The notes under the pieces are model-generated. The model was not told where the DNA came from. It saw nothing but the letters and a program-made list of their open reading frames with translations, and ran no database searches. This document shows positions 13,779 through 20,736 of a stretch of 20,736 nucleotides of DNA, piece after piece. How positions within the stretch are numbered: position 1 is the stretch's first letter; each line of letters begins with the position of its first letter. The DNA comes from Candidatus Bathyarchaeota archaeon B26-1. Lineage in GTDB: Archaea > Thermoproteota > Bathyarchaeia > Bathyarchaeales > B26-1. Both the position numbers and the translations under genes were made by a program. Location: assembly GCA_001593925.1 (NCBI GenBank), contig LUCD01000003.1, forward strand, positions 1 to 20,736, read 5' to 3'.

Positions 13779-16412
13779 ATGCCTCTTGGCTGTTTAACCG
13801 GGAATGGAAAGGCAGAGGCGGTTGAAGGCTGTTACACATACCAACGTCGAGGCCTTAAGGAGGAGCTCTTTCCGAACCTTATCGAGGAGAAGGCCGTGAA
13901 AAGCGGTTCCATCCCCTTCCCTGACGGAAGCCTGACGGACGGCGATGAAGCCTCGATGGTCGGCTGGAGCGGAGATACTTTAGGGGAGATCGGGGTTGAC
14001 ATCGCGGTCGAATTTAAGAAGCCCTACTTCATCGACCGTGTGGTCGTCGTCCAAGATGTGCGCCGTAGAGAAGGCCAAGTAACGTCGGCTTTGAACGGTT
14101 TATGGGTCTACGCGAGAAGGAACCCGGAGGAGGGCTACCGCCTCGTAGGGCGTCTAGAGACGAGTCTTCCCGGAGAGCCCATTACCGAGGAGCGGGTCTC
14201 GGTCAACGTCGGCTTGGAGGCTTCATCCCTGATAGTTCGGTTGGACTCCTTCAACAGAAGCCTCATCCTGAAGGAGTTAGAGGTCTGGGGTTCAAGCCTA
14301 GATGAGCCGAGACTCTTCCCGATCCCGCAGAGGATGGAGATGGGCCCTGAAGGGGAGGCCTTCAAGCTGGCAGAGATGAAGGGGGTCTTGGTTGGGAGGG
14401 AGGCCTCGGATGACACGCTCTTCGCGGCTGAACTTCTGGTTGAGAAGCTCTCCGAAGACTTTGGGGTTAGGATTCCAGTCCTGAGAGAGCGTGAGGCAGG
14501 CATCCGTGTAGGCGTCGTTGCTTTAGGGAAGCCGGGAGAATGCAGTCTTGTCGACGGTGAACCAAGCCTCAAGGCGGATAAGCCTGAAGGCTACGCCTTG
14601 AAAGTCGAGAGGGAGAGGGTGCTCCTAAAAGCCTTAGACAGGAGAGGCCTAGTATACGGGGTTGAGGCCTTACTCCAGCTTTTCTGGCTGAGCGGAGAAA
14701 AAATGGAGGCTGAAGCCTGCCTGATCGAGGATTACCCCAGAATGGCCATTAGAGGAGTCCACTTCGGCATACCTCCAAGGGAGGAGATTCCATTCATCAA
14801 GAGGATGATCAGGTATCTTCTGGCGCCCATGAGGATGAATACGATCTTCCTCCAAGTCACAGCGGGGATGAAGTTTGATAGACGCCCCGAGATCAACGAG
14901 GCTTGGGAGAGAGCTAACAAGAAAGCGGCTCGAGGAGAGGCGCCTCCTGTACCTCACGGTGACATGGTCGGCGGAGGCAGCTACTTAACGAAGGAAGAAG
15001 TCCGAGACCTCGTTGAGTACGCTAGGAAGTACGGCTTCGAGGTTATCCCGGAGGTGCAGTCCCTGAGCCATGTCCAGTACTTAACGATCACCTACCCCGA
15101 GATAGCTGAGAAAGCTGAGGGAGAAGAGAAGAGAGAGTATTACTATGACTGTTACTGCCCTCTGCACCCTGAGAGCCGTAAGATAGTCTTCGACATGATC
15201 GACGAGGTGGTTGAGGTCTTCAAGCCTCTCAGGTACGTCCACATGGGACACGACGAAGCCTACACTATGGCTGTCTGCGAGAGGTGTAAAGGGAAAAGTA
15301 GAGCCGAACTCTACGCCAAAGACGTGAACGAAATCTATCGGTACCTCAAGAGTAAAGGTTTAGGCATGATGATATGGGCTGACATGCTCCAACCCTTCAG
15401 GTGGTACAGCGCCGCCGAAGCGATCGACGCTATCCCCAAAGACATAATCATGCTGGACTTCGTCTGGTACTTCCGTCTAGACGAGGATATCGAAGACCAT
15501 CTCCTACAGCACGGCTTCAAGGTTATAATGGGAAACTTCTACTCGAGCCATTACACACGTTTCACAAGTAGGAGCGCCAAGCCCGGAGTCATAGGAGCCG
15601 AAGTCTCAACTTGGTGCAGGACAGACGAGTACACGTTGGCCGCTAAAGGCAAGCTCTACGACTTCATCTACTCGGCCAACATGATCTGGACGAGCCATTA
15701 CAGCGACGAGTTGAGGTGGACTATGGACAGGATGATCACGAAGCTGATCCCTAGGATCAGATCGAAACTTGGAGGGAAGGTCTATCCATCCCAGCTGAAG
15801 GATGCAGAGTTTAAGCCCATCGACCTAAGTAAGGTTTACACCTCAACGTTGAGGGATGAGAGCGGATGGAAGGGAGGCTTCGACCTCTCCACCCTACCGA
15901 AAGGCGAAGAGCGTTTAGGGGGAATACCCTTCAAGCTTGGGGGTGGACTCGTCGTAGTTGAGGGAGAATCCGTTAAGGATCAACGTTACCCATCTGAGGT
16001 TTCGATTCCCGTCGATGACAAGCTTGAAAGCGTAGTCTTCCTCCATACATGCTCCATGAAAAGTGTACGCCGGAAGATCATCGGCCGCTACACTGTAGAG
16101 TATGAGGACGGTTCAACCGTTGATGTTAAGGCGGAATACGGCTGGAACGTGGCGGAGTGGAACAGAAGGCACGCCGACCCGCTGATCCACACGGTTCACC
16201 GCCATCAAGGATACATCACCACGTACGCTGTCGACCCGTTATGGCAGGGGAAGACGTCTACAGGCCAAGACGTCACGCTCTACGGATACGAATGGATAAA
16301 CCCGCACAGCGAGAAGACCATCCGAAGGATCAAGGTCTCCGCCGGCGAGGACACGGATTCAGCGTTGATACTTGTAGCTGTGACGGGTGTAAAGAAAAGA
16401 GGTTGCCGATGA
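13779..16412 (+). CDS. family GH20 beta-N-acetylhexosaminidase-like protein
   Basis: About 877 residues. Counting from GTG 13776: an F5/8C (discoidin)-like sugar-binding sandwich (about 50-172), a GH20b-like alpha/beta domain (about 198-320), the GH20 TIM barrel (about 325-690) and a C-terminal beta domain. The catalytic Asp-Glu pair is D493-E494 in YVHMGHDEAYT; VIPEVQSLSH precedes it. Family GH20 uses substrate-assisted hydrolysis of terminal GlcNAc/GalNAc. A Cys pair follows the active site (CERC, 501-504). No signal peptide or anchor is seen, so it should be cytosolic and act on imported saccharides. ATG 13779 fits the Shine-Dalgarno spacing better than GTG 13776. The exact sugar is not known. 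Confidence 0.85.
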   Translation: MPLGCLTGNGKAEAVEGCYTYQRRGLKEELFPNLIEEKAVKSGSIPFPDGSLTDGDEASMVGWSGDTLGEIGVDIAVEFKKPYFIDRVVVVQDVRRREGQVTSALNGLWVYARRNPEEGYRLVGRLETSLPGEPITEERVSVNVGLEASSLIVRLDSFNRSLILKELEVWGSSLDEPRLFPIPQRMEMGPEGEAFKLAEMKGVLVGREASDDTLFAAELLVEKLSEDFGVRIPVLREREAGIRVGVVALGKPGECSLVDGEPSLKADKPEGYALKVERERVLLKALDRRGLVYGVEALLQLFWLSGEKMEAEACLIEDYPRMAIRGVHFGIPPREEIPFIKRMIRYLLAPMRMNTIFLQVTAGMKFDRRPEINEAWERANKKAARGEAPPVPHGDMVGGGSYLTKEEVRDLVEYARKYGFEVIPEVQSLSHVQYLTITYPEIAEKAEGEEKREYYYDCYCPLHPESRKIVFDMIDEVVEVFKPLRYVHMGHDEAYTMAVCERCKGKSRAELYAKDVNEIYRYLKSKGLGMMIWADMLQPFRWYSAAEAIDAIPKDIIMLDFVWYFRLDEDIEDHLLQHGFKVIMGNFYSSHYTRFTSRSAKPGVIGAEVSTWCRTDEYTLAAKGKLYDFIYSANMIWTSHYSDELRWTMDRMITKLIPRIRSKLGGKVYPSQLKDAEFKPIDLSKVYTSTLRDESGWKGGFDLSTLPKGEERLGGIPFKLGGGLVVVEGESVKDQRYPSEVSIPVDDKLESVVFLHTCSMKSVRRKIIGRYTVEYEDGSTVDVKAEYGWNVAEWNRRHADPLIHTVHRHQGYITTYAVDPLWQGKTSTGQDVTLYGYEWINPHSEKTIRRIKVSAGEDTDSALILVAVTGVKKRGCR

Positions 16413-16507
16413 CCTCACTGTTCAAACCTGTCTTCAACCGCCTCCACAAGCCTGTAGGTTACAAGGAGAAAACAGGACCCACGAGGAAAACTCCAAATCT
16501 CACCAAC

Positions 16508-16534
16508 CTTCTTGAGCGTTTTTCTTCTCTTTGG
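16508..16534. terminator. T-rich region between convergent GH20 and ROK genes
   Basis: The 146-bp gap contains GCGTTTTTCTTCTCTTTGG (16516-16534), a plausible U-tract terminator for the GH20 transcript. A 144-codon frame runs through here but is not credible. Confidence 0.35.
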
Positions 16535-16558
16535 TCACGTTCGTCTCTGGATGACGTT

Positions 16559-17521
16559 CTAGGTTTCGTCCTGATGGAGTATGAGCGCTAAGGCTCCGTA
16601 TAGGACGATGTCCTCTCCCAGCGGCGTAACCATGATCTTTGGCACCCTGTTCCTTGCGTGTTCACCTATATACCGCTTAATTGGCTCCATCACCAATTTC
16701 TTGTTGTTCAAGGTTACAGAGCCGCCAACGGTTATCAGTTCCGGATCGTAGGCGTCGTTGACGCATGCGAACCCTACAGCGTTCAATTTTCCGATCTCCT
16801 CTACGATCTGTAAGGCGAGGCGGTCGCCCTCTTTAGCGGCAGTGTAGAGGTATCTGGCTGAGACCCTAAGCCTCTTCGAGAGGGAGCTCCTTTCAACCTC
16901 TTCGCGGCTCCTCCTCTTTAAGGCCAGCTCAACATATTTCGGTATGTTCTTTCCTGAACAGTACGCCTCCCAATGCCCCCTCCTTCCGCATCCGCAGATG
17001 AGGTTTCCATCATAGTCCACGGTGAAGTGGCCGATCTCCGCCGCGTTCCCGTCTTTTCCCAGAAGGAGGTGGCCGTCCACGTAGACTCCTCCCCCTATAC
17101 CCGTGCTTATAGTTATGTACGCCAAGTTCTCTAGGCCTCTTCCAGCCCCGAAGAAACGTTCACCCATGACGGCGGCTGAGCAGTCGTTGAGGAGACGGGT
17201 CTCAAGACCTAGAGCGGAGGAAATGGGCTCCACTAGGGGAACGAAGTCGTAGGGTATGTTCGTGGGTTTAAGGAGGCCTCCCCTCTTAAGGTCTAGGGGG
17301 CCGGTTGAGCCTATCCCAACGCCTACAGCGTTCTCGAGTTTGAAGCCTCCAACTCTGATCGACCTTATCATACGGATGATCTGTCTGCTGACACCTTCCG
17401 GGCCCTTATCGATCTCGGTTCGCTCAGAAATCCTAGCCAGAATATTGCCCCTATCGTCTCCGAGGACAACCCTAATATTCGTTCCTCCGAGGTCTACTCC
17501 AAAGGCGAGTCTCCGCCCCAA
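16559..17521 (-). CDS. ROK-family sugar kinase
   Basis: ROK-fold kinase, likely for glucose or an amino sugar such as GlcNAc. Counting from ATG 17539: phosphate loop DLGGTNIR (16-23), catalytic aspartate D119 in LLNDCSAA, ISTGIGGG (144-151), and the substrate/zinc block AAEIGH (ExGH, 168-171) followed by CGCGRRGHWEAY. In most ROK proteins the last reads CxCGxxGCxE; here the third Cys is His189, so zinc would be bound by mixed Cys/His. TTG 17521 is preferred: GGGAGGG (17529-17535) lies 7 nt ahead, and the TATA box at 17544-17551 makes ATG 17539 fall before the transcript start. It converges on GH20, suggesting linked sugar use; no DNA-binding domain is present. Confidence 0.9.
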   Translation of the reverse strand: MGRRLAFGVDLGGTNIRVVLGDDRGNILARISERTEIDKGPEGVSRQIIRMIRSIRVGGFKLENAVGVGIGSTGPLDLKRGGLLKPTNIPYDFVPLVEPISSALGLETRLLNDCSAAVMGERFFGAGRGLENLAYITISTGIGGGVYVDGHLLLGKDGNAAEIGHFTVDYDGNLICGCGRRGHWEAYCSGKNIPKYVELALKRRSREEVERSSLSKRLRVSARYLYTAAKEGDRLALQIVEEIGKLNAVGFACVNDAYDPELITVGGSVTLNNKKLVMEPIKRYIGEHARNRVPKIMVTPLGEDIVLYGALALILHQDET

Positions 17522-17528
17522 ACAGGTA

Positions 17529-17551
17529 CCCTCCCACATATTCTAATATAG
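17529..17551 (-). promoter_or_regulatory. promoter and ribosome site of the ROK gene
   Basis: On the minus strand, TTCTATATTAGAAT (core 17544-17551) is followed by GGGAGGG (17529-17535). This arrangement decides for TTG 17521 over ATG 17539 as the start. Confidence 0.5.
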
Positions 17552-17643
17552 AATCGACGATTGAATCTTTCGGCTTGGCTGACGAGAGATTGACCATGGA
17601 TAGCTGCCGAGAAGAAACCTTCCTCTTTCAGGCGACTCCGTAT

Positions 17644-18858
17644 TTAGATCAACTTCTCCTCCATGGCCAGTTTAACCAAGGCCTCTTTACGCGTTAAGCC
17701 GGACCGGATGTAAGACTCTATCTTTTTGTCTAAGACCCGTCTCCCACCGTAGAAGTCGACGTAAATTTTTAACAGGCGCTCATAGAGCTCATCATCGCCG
17801 CGCTCCGCGAGCGGCTTAACCCTCTGCAAGCCCGGCCACAGGTGAGCGGTTAGGGCTCCTGGAGGAGGCGGGGGTGGAGGCGGTATGGGTGACGGCTTTT
17901 CCCTAGCAGGAGCTCTGATCTGTTTCCCACAGTGCGGGCAGTAAAAACACCCCTGAGGAAGTGACCCTCCACAGTAAGGACAGAACTTAAAATCGCTCAT
18001 CTCCCTACCCGTTGTACTTCTAATCTCCGTTGGGTAATTTAAAGTTATTGTCTCCTGCCAAGGCTTTTTTGGAGGCATCTTAAGCGGGACGGTTAATGGA
18101 GCCCTTCTTCTCTCAACGGCTAAGACTATGGATAGGCCGAGGGTGCCGGAAGCTGAGAGGCTGGAGAGAGCGAGGAAGAGCAGCATCTGTACATAATCCA
18201 GAGAGGCCGGCGGAAAGAGCATCAGGTATAGGTCCCAAGTTGCGTGGGCTGTCACCACGCACCAGATATTCCCGACGGCTTCATGTAAGAACCCGAATAA
18301 TGCTCCAAGCACCGCTATGCTCCTTAAAGCTTCAACAGCTGTAAGGACTGAGAGGAATCCGGCATCATGGCCGAGAACATAGCTTGGAATATGGGCCGCG
18401 GAGAAGAGGAACGCCGTATAGATCACTGCGGATGTCTCGTCGTGAACCATCTTCATCTTCCTTTGAATGTAACCTCGAAAGAAGCTCTCTTCTGTGAGCC
18501 CCACAGAGAAGCAGGTTAAGATGAGTAGGAGAACCTCTGGGATGCGAAATGCGGGAGGGATACCGAAGAAGGGCACCATTATTATGTAGCCTGCTGAAGC
18601 CGTGAAGCCTAAGCCTATAGCCTTTGCCAGATTCTTTGATGTGAAACCCATCTCGGAAAAGATTGTGCGGTCGACGAAGCGCACGAAGAGAAGCAATATG
18701 AAGAAATCCGTGAGGTAAAAGAGGGTTATGGCAGAGAGTCTCTCTAGATGGGAGGAAAACCCAAGAAACCACCTCGACACTAGAAAGATGAGCAGGGAGA
18801 GCATGAGAATAACATATATCTGAAATATGCGTCTGTGAGCCTCCCTCTCAATAAACAA
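17644..18858 (-). CDS. CPBP intramembrane protease fused to zinc ribbon and proline-rich tail
   Basis: 404 residues. The N-terminal about 250 residues hold several hydrophobic segments and the CPBP (CAAX protease/bacteriocin-processing, Abi) motifs: E123-E124-x3-R128 (LTEESFFRGY), H156 (LFSAAH) and H205/D209 (HATWD). The soluble part has a zinc ribbon, C293-x2-C296 and C307-x2-C310, then a run of eight prolines (326-333) and a charged C-terminal helical region (354-404) ending KEALVKLAMEEKLI. CPBP enzymes are glutamate intramembrane proteases; the substrate here is unknown. TTG 18858 has AAGGTGGG (18862-18869) just ahead. Zinc-ribbon/proline tails usually mediate binding, so this may be a regulated or complex-bound protease. 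Confidence 0.85.
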   Translation of the reverse strand: MFIEREAHRRIFQIYVILMLSLLIFLVSRWFLGFSSHLERLSAITLFYLTDFFILLLFVRFVDRTIFSEMGFTSKNLAKAIGLGFTASAGYIIMVPFFGIPPAFRIPEVLLLILTCFSVGLTEESFFRGYIQRKMKMVHDETSAVIYTAFLFSAAHIPSYVLGHDAGFLSVLTAVEALRSIAVLGALFGFLHEAVGNIWCVVTAHATWDLYLMLFPPASLDYVQMLLFLALSSLSASGTLGLSIVLAVERRRAPLTVPLKMPPKKPWQETITLNYPTEIRSTTGREMSDFKFCPYCGGSLPQGCFYCPHCGKQIRAPAREKPSPIPPPPPPPPGALTAHLWPGLQRVKPLAERGDDELYERLLKIYVDFYGGRRVLDKKIESYIRSGLTRKEALVKLAMEEKLI

Positions 18859-18859
18859 G

Positions 18860-18950
18860 TTCCCACCTTCAACCGAATAACCGAACCAAAAAATAAATAA
18901 TAATATCTATAAAATTAACTTTGTCACTAAATTATTAGGGATAAGGGAGG
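18860..18950. promoter_or_regulatory. divergent AT-rich promoter region
   Basis: The 101 bp between the CPBP gene (-) and the next gene (+) are very AT-rich. TATA-like runs are seen on the minus strand (about 18888-18902) and plus strand (about 18901-18915), plus GGGAGG (18945-18950), 9 nt before ATG 18960. Confidence 0.5.
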
Positions 18951-18959
18951 ATATTATAT

Positions 18960-19358
18960 ATGACTCCGTCTGAAGTTTCTGTTCCAGAAGGATTTGAAGG
19001 AGCGGTGGAGTATCCGGGGTGGGGACCCTACATCGACCAGTTTGCAGGCTTCCTGAAGGACGAACTGATGAAGGCGGGTTTAGCTCCCATAGAAACAAGC
19101 GGGCCTGGCAAGTACAACTGGAAACTTAGCACAGGAGCCTTCAGCAAGGGAAAGATAAACCTCACCGCCCACGGCGAAAGCCTCTACTACAGGATAGATA
19201 TAGGCCGCGACGGAGCGATGATATGCCTAGGTTTCCTACTCGGTCTAATACCGGGAATAATCTTTCTAGTGATTGGGGGTCAAAACGCTGATAGGGCTAA
19301 GGCACAGGTTCGCGCCGCCTTCGAGACCGCGGAGAGACGGGTTAGAGGTTTAGAGTGA
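18960..19358 (+). CDS. small single-helix membrane protein, unknown function
   Basis: 132 residues; I do not recognise the family. A soluble N-terminal domain of about 80 residues (VEYPGWGPYIDQFAGFLKDEL, then NWKLSTGAFSKGKINLTAHGE and YYRIDIG, beta-strand-like) is followed by one strong membrane helix (about 86-106, AMICLGFLLGLIPGIIFLVIGG) and a short charged tail (RAKAQVRAAFETAERRV). A good ribosome site (GGGAGG, 9 nt ahead of ATG) and codon use like the neighbours support a real gene. It diverges from the CPBP protease and precedes a DUF2085 gene by 25 bp, so it is probably in one transcript with the latter. It could be a substrate or partner of the protease; this is a guess from position. 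Confidence 0.75.
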   Translation: MTPSEVSVPEGFEGAVEYPGWGPYIDQFAGFLKDELMKAGLAPIETSGPGKYNWKLSTGAFSKGKINLTAHGESLYYRIDIGRDGAMICLGFLLGLIPGIIFLVIGGQNADRAKAQVRAAFETAERRVRGLE

Positions 19359-19383
19359 GGTTTCAACGCGGAAGTATTGGTTT

Positions 19384-19872
19384 ATGAGTGATGTGAAAAA
19401 GGAAGGCATGGTCTTCTTCCTGTTAGCTCACCACGATAGGGAGCATCTCAACCGTTGCCTGAAGATTTCGTTCAAGGGAAGAGAAATCTTCATCTGCGCG
19501 AGGTGTACAGGCATATTGGCCGGTTTCTTGATCCATGCGATCCTCTTAACCGCCATACTGAACCCAGACAGGCATGTGGGCAACATCCTCCTGTTCTTAT
19601 TACCTCTCCTACCGGTCGCGGACTGGACCACTCAGAGCCTCGGCTGGCGTGAAAGCACCAACAAGATAAGAGTTTTGACGGGTTTCATCCTAGGTTTAGA
19701 CTTCACGTACCGGTTGAGGAGATTCATAAATAATCCTCTAGACGCTTACATCCTACTAAGCTCGTTCCTGTATCTCTCCGTTGTGCTCACGGTCGCTTTG
19801 ATCTCGATAAAAGGGATACATCCACCTTACAAATACAGAACCGAAGCCGCAACCAGCGGCGATCATTCCTGA
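19384..19872 (+). CDS. DUF2085 family membrane protein
   Basis: 162 residues matching the DUF2085 pattern: HHDREHLNRCLKI (H16-H17, C25), the CARCTG knuckle (C38/C41), then LLPVADWTTQSLGWRESTNKIRVLTGF (residues 75-101), all family hallmarks, between about four membrane helices. The His/Cys set suggests a metal site at the membrane face. The function of the family is unknown. ATG 19384 is 25 bp after the previous gene, with no strong ribosome site, so translation may depend on the upstream gene. The stop at 19870-19872 is immediately followed by thyX-like debris, so the 3' neighbourhood has been rearranged. Confidence 0.85.
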   Translation: MSDVKKEGMVFFLLAHHDREHLNRCLKISFKGREIFICARCTGILAGFLIHAILLTAILNPDRHVGNILLFLLPLLPVADWTTQSLGWRESTNKIRVLTGFILGLDFTYRLRRFINNPLDAYILLSSFLYLSVVLTVALISIKGIHPPYKYRTEAATSGDHS

Positions 19873-19873
19873 A

Positions 19874-20692
19874 AAGGCTTCCCAGCTTCCCTTGAGCATA
19901 GAATAGCCCAGTCATACTGGATACTCGACCAGATACATCAGAGTATACGAGGGGATTAATAGGGAGAAGCCGGCCTATGAGGTTGTATTGCCGCCTCATG
20001 TTACGCGTGATTCTGAGAAGAAGGGAGTCTTCTTGGAGATGGTCTCAGAGAACCTCAGGTTATATGAGGAGATGCTGGCTTCTGGCATGCCGAAGAAGTC
20101 TGCAAGATACATTCTACCATTCTGCATGGCTGTTGGAATATATCACTTCACGATTAATCTGCGGTCGCTACTCAATATGTTTGGTCTAAGACTGTGTGTT
20201 AGAGCGTCGCCTGAGTTCAGATGCCTAGCAAGCCAATTATACTTTAAATTGTTGGATGAGATTCCGCTGCTTAGGGGGCTTGTCGGTTGCAGGGGATTCA
20301 TGAGGGGTGCATGCCCAGAGTCGGATGTGACTGGCGTTAGTGTTGGGAAGCAGCATCCATCGTATCCGCCATGTCCATTCAAGAATAGGGATTCAAATAT
20401 TTATATTCCGACGTTTAGGGAGCTGAGAAGGGGGTTCACGTCGGAAAGTTCAATTTGGAGAGGGCAGTTGAGGTTCAGGAGGGAATCTTCAAGGGTGGGC
20501 TTTAAGGGCAGGATCCTAGACAGCCCAAGCTTTCCGATATGCCGATCTCAAGTCGACATCGAGGTAGAGGGCGATTGGAGGGAACTGCTGAAGGAGATGA
20601 GGGGATTCCATTGGATGATAGCGTATGGGGATTACCTGAGAGAGATCGGCTATGCTCTCAGCAAGATCGGGATAAAATGGAAGGTTATTTAA
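19874..20692 (+). pseudogene. thyX: truncated, frameshifted thyX remnant in a chimeric reading frame
   Basis: The main frame is open from 19907 to 20692 (first ATG 19988). It encodes the C-terminal half of flavin-dependent thymidylate synthase ThyX: YSTRY, KSARYILP, the nucleotide-binding INLRSLLNMFGLRLCVRASPEFR, and RGACPES. The signature RHRxxS...SxRY is split: HRIAQ is read in another frame (cat at 19897), and one extra base near 19912 puts HTGYSTRY in the main frame; joined, they give the normal 14-residue spacing, with E in place of the first Arg. The roughly 60 N-terminal residues are absent, and the debris abuts the DUF2085 stop. From about 20460 the same frame reads as an isomerase-like C-terminus (next entry). 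I read it as a decayed gene, not a working ThyX. Confidence 0.6.
20460..20692 (+). pseudogene. C-terminal fragment resembling an L-fucose/arabinose isomerase-type protein
   Basis: The end of the chimeric frame (GRILDSPSFPICRSQVDIEV, then GDWRELL and GFHWMIAYGDYLREIGYALSKIGI) resembles the C-terminal domain of L-fucose/arabinose isomerase-like proteins, where a G-x-H-x3-YGD-x3-E block is typical. ThyX proteins do not carry such a tail. It seems that a deletion joined the 3' end of an isomerase-like gene to thyX debris; the exact joint is between about 20400 and 20470. The isomerase match is from memory of the family and is moderate. Confidence 0.45.
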
Positions 20693-20713
20693 GTATGGCT
20701 ATCCCTCTATCTT

Positions 20714-20736
20714 CTCGATATATTTAAAAAGTTCTC
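20714..20736 (+). promoter_or_regulatory. TATA-like promoter for a gene beyond the window
   Basis: The last bases contain GATATATTTAAAAAG, a good archaeal BRE/TATA match, just after the isomerase-like fragment. A plus-strand gene probably starts shortly past the right edge. Confidence 0.35.

Noticed and set aside
14289..14300. GGGTTCAAGCCT, another T-loop-like string
   Set aside because: It lies inside the GH20 gene, with no tRNA fold.
16157..16591. 144-codon frame running from the GH20 3' end across the gap into the ROK gene
   Set aside because: It overlaps two real genes, has no ribosome site, and its sequence reads as a shadow of GH20.
19977..20189. 70-codon frame overlapping the thyX remnant
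   Set aside because: Arg/Trp-rich shadow of the frame that carries the ThyX motifs.
1..20736. CRISPR array, insertion sequence or prophage
   Set aside because: No regularly spaced repeats, transposase or integrase motifs, or terminal inverted repeats were seen on either strand.

Overview
The window looks like chromosomal DNA of a TACK-group archaeon (Thermoproteota). Bathyarchaeia-like is my best guess, but I cannot place it more precisely. Evidence: archaeal-type myo-inositol-1-phosphate synthase, AK6/Fap7-type adenylate kinase, an HdrB-type CCG-domain protein, LysW-carrier lysine/arginine biosynthesis, an AbrB-PhoU fusion regulator, TATA boxes 20-30 bp ahead of starts, T-rich putative terminators and heavy use of TTG starts. 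I see no rRNA, tRNA, CRISPR array or insertion sequence.

Layout. 1-1002: 3' part of an AbrB-PhoU phosphate regulator, convergent with inositol-phosphate synthase (1115-2194, -), which follows a nitroreductase (2364-2888, -). 3065-7030 (+): endonuclease IV, HdrB-like protein, hydrogenase maturation protease, a UPF0104 flippase-like membrane protein and a small PD-(D/E)xK-like protein. The last meets an AK6 kinase tail to tail with overlapping stop codons. AK6 is downstream of an Lrp/AsnC regulator (7632-8093, -), which diverges from the largest operon, lysW-lysX-lysY-lysZ-lysJ-lysK (8324-13532, +). A GH20 hexosaminidase-like enzyme (13779-16412, +) converges on a ROK sugar kinase (16559-17521, -). 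17644-19872 holds three membrane-protein genes: a CPBP protease fused to a zinc ribbon and proline-rich tail, a small single-helix protein and a DUF2085 protein. 19873-20692 is gene debris: a 5'-truncated, frameshifted thyX joined in one reading frame to what looks like the 3' end of a sugar-isomerase-like gene.

How they work together. The lys operon encodes the carrier protein and all five LysW-dependent enzymes that convert aminoadipate to lysine and, if the enzymes are bifunctional, glutamate to ornithine. The divergent Lrp gene is the obvious candidate regulator. Inverted repeats with the same TTCCT...AGGAA half-sites lie over both predicted transcription starts. GH20 and ROK could form a short amino-sugar salvage route. 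HdrB-like protein and hydrogenase protease point to anaerobic hydrogen/thiol redox metabolism, but the partner subunits are not here.

Most interesting: lysW appears to have no ATG/GTG/TTG start (ATT is best), and the UPF0104 gene has the same problem; the paired operator-like repeats at the Lrp/lysW divergon; the CPBP-zinc-ribbon-polyproline fusion; and the thyX/isomerase chimeric remnant.
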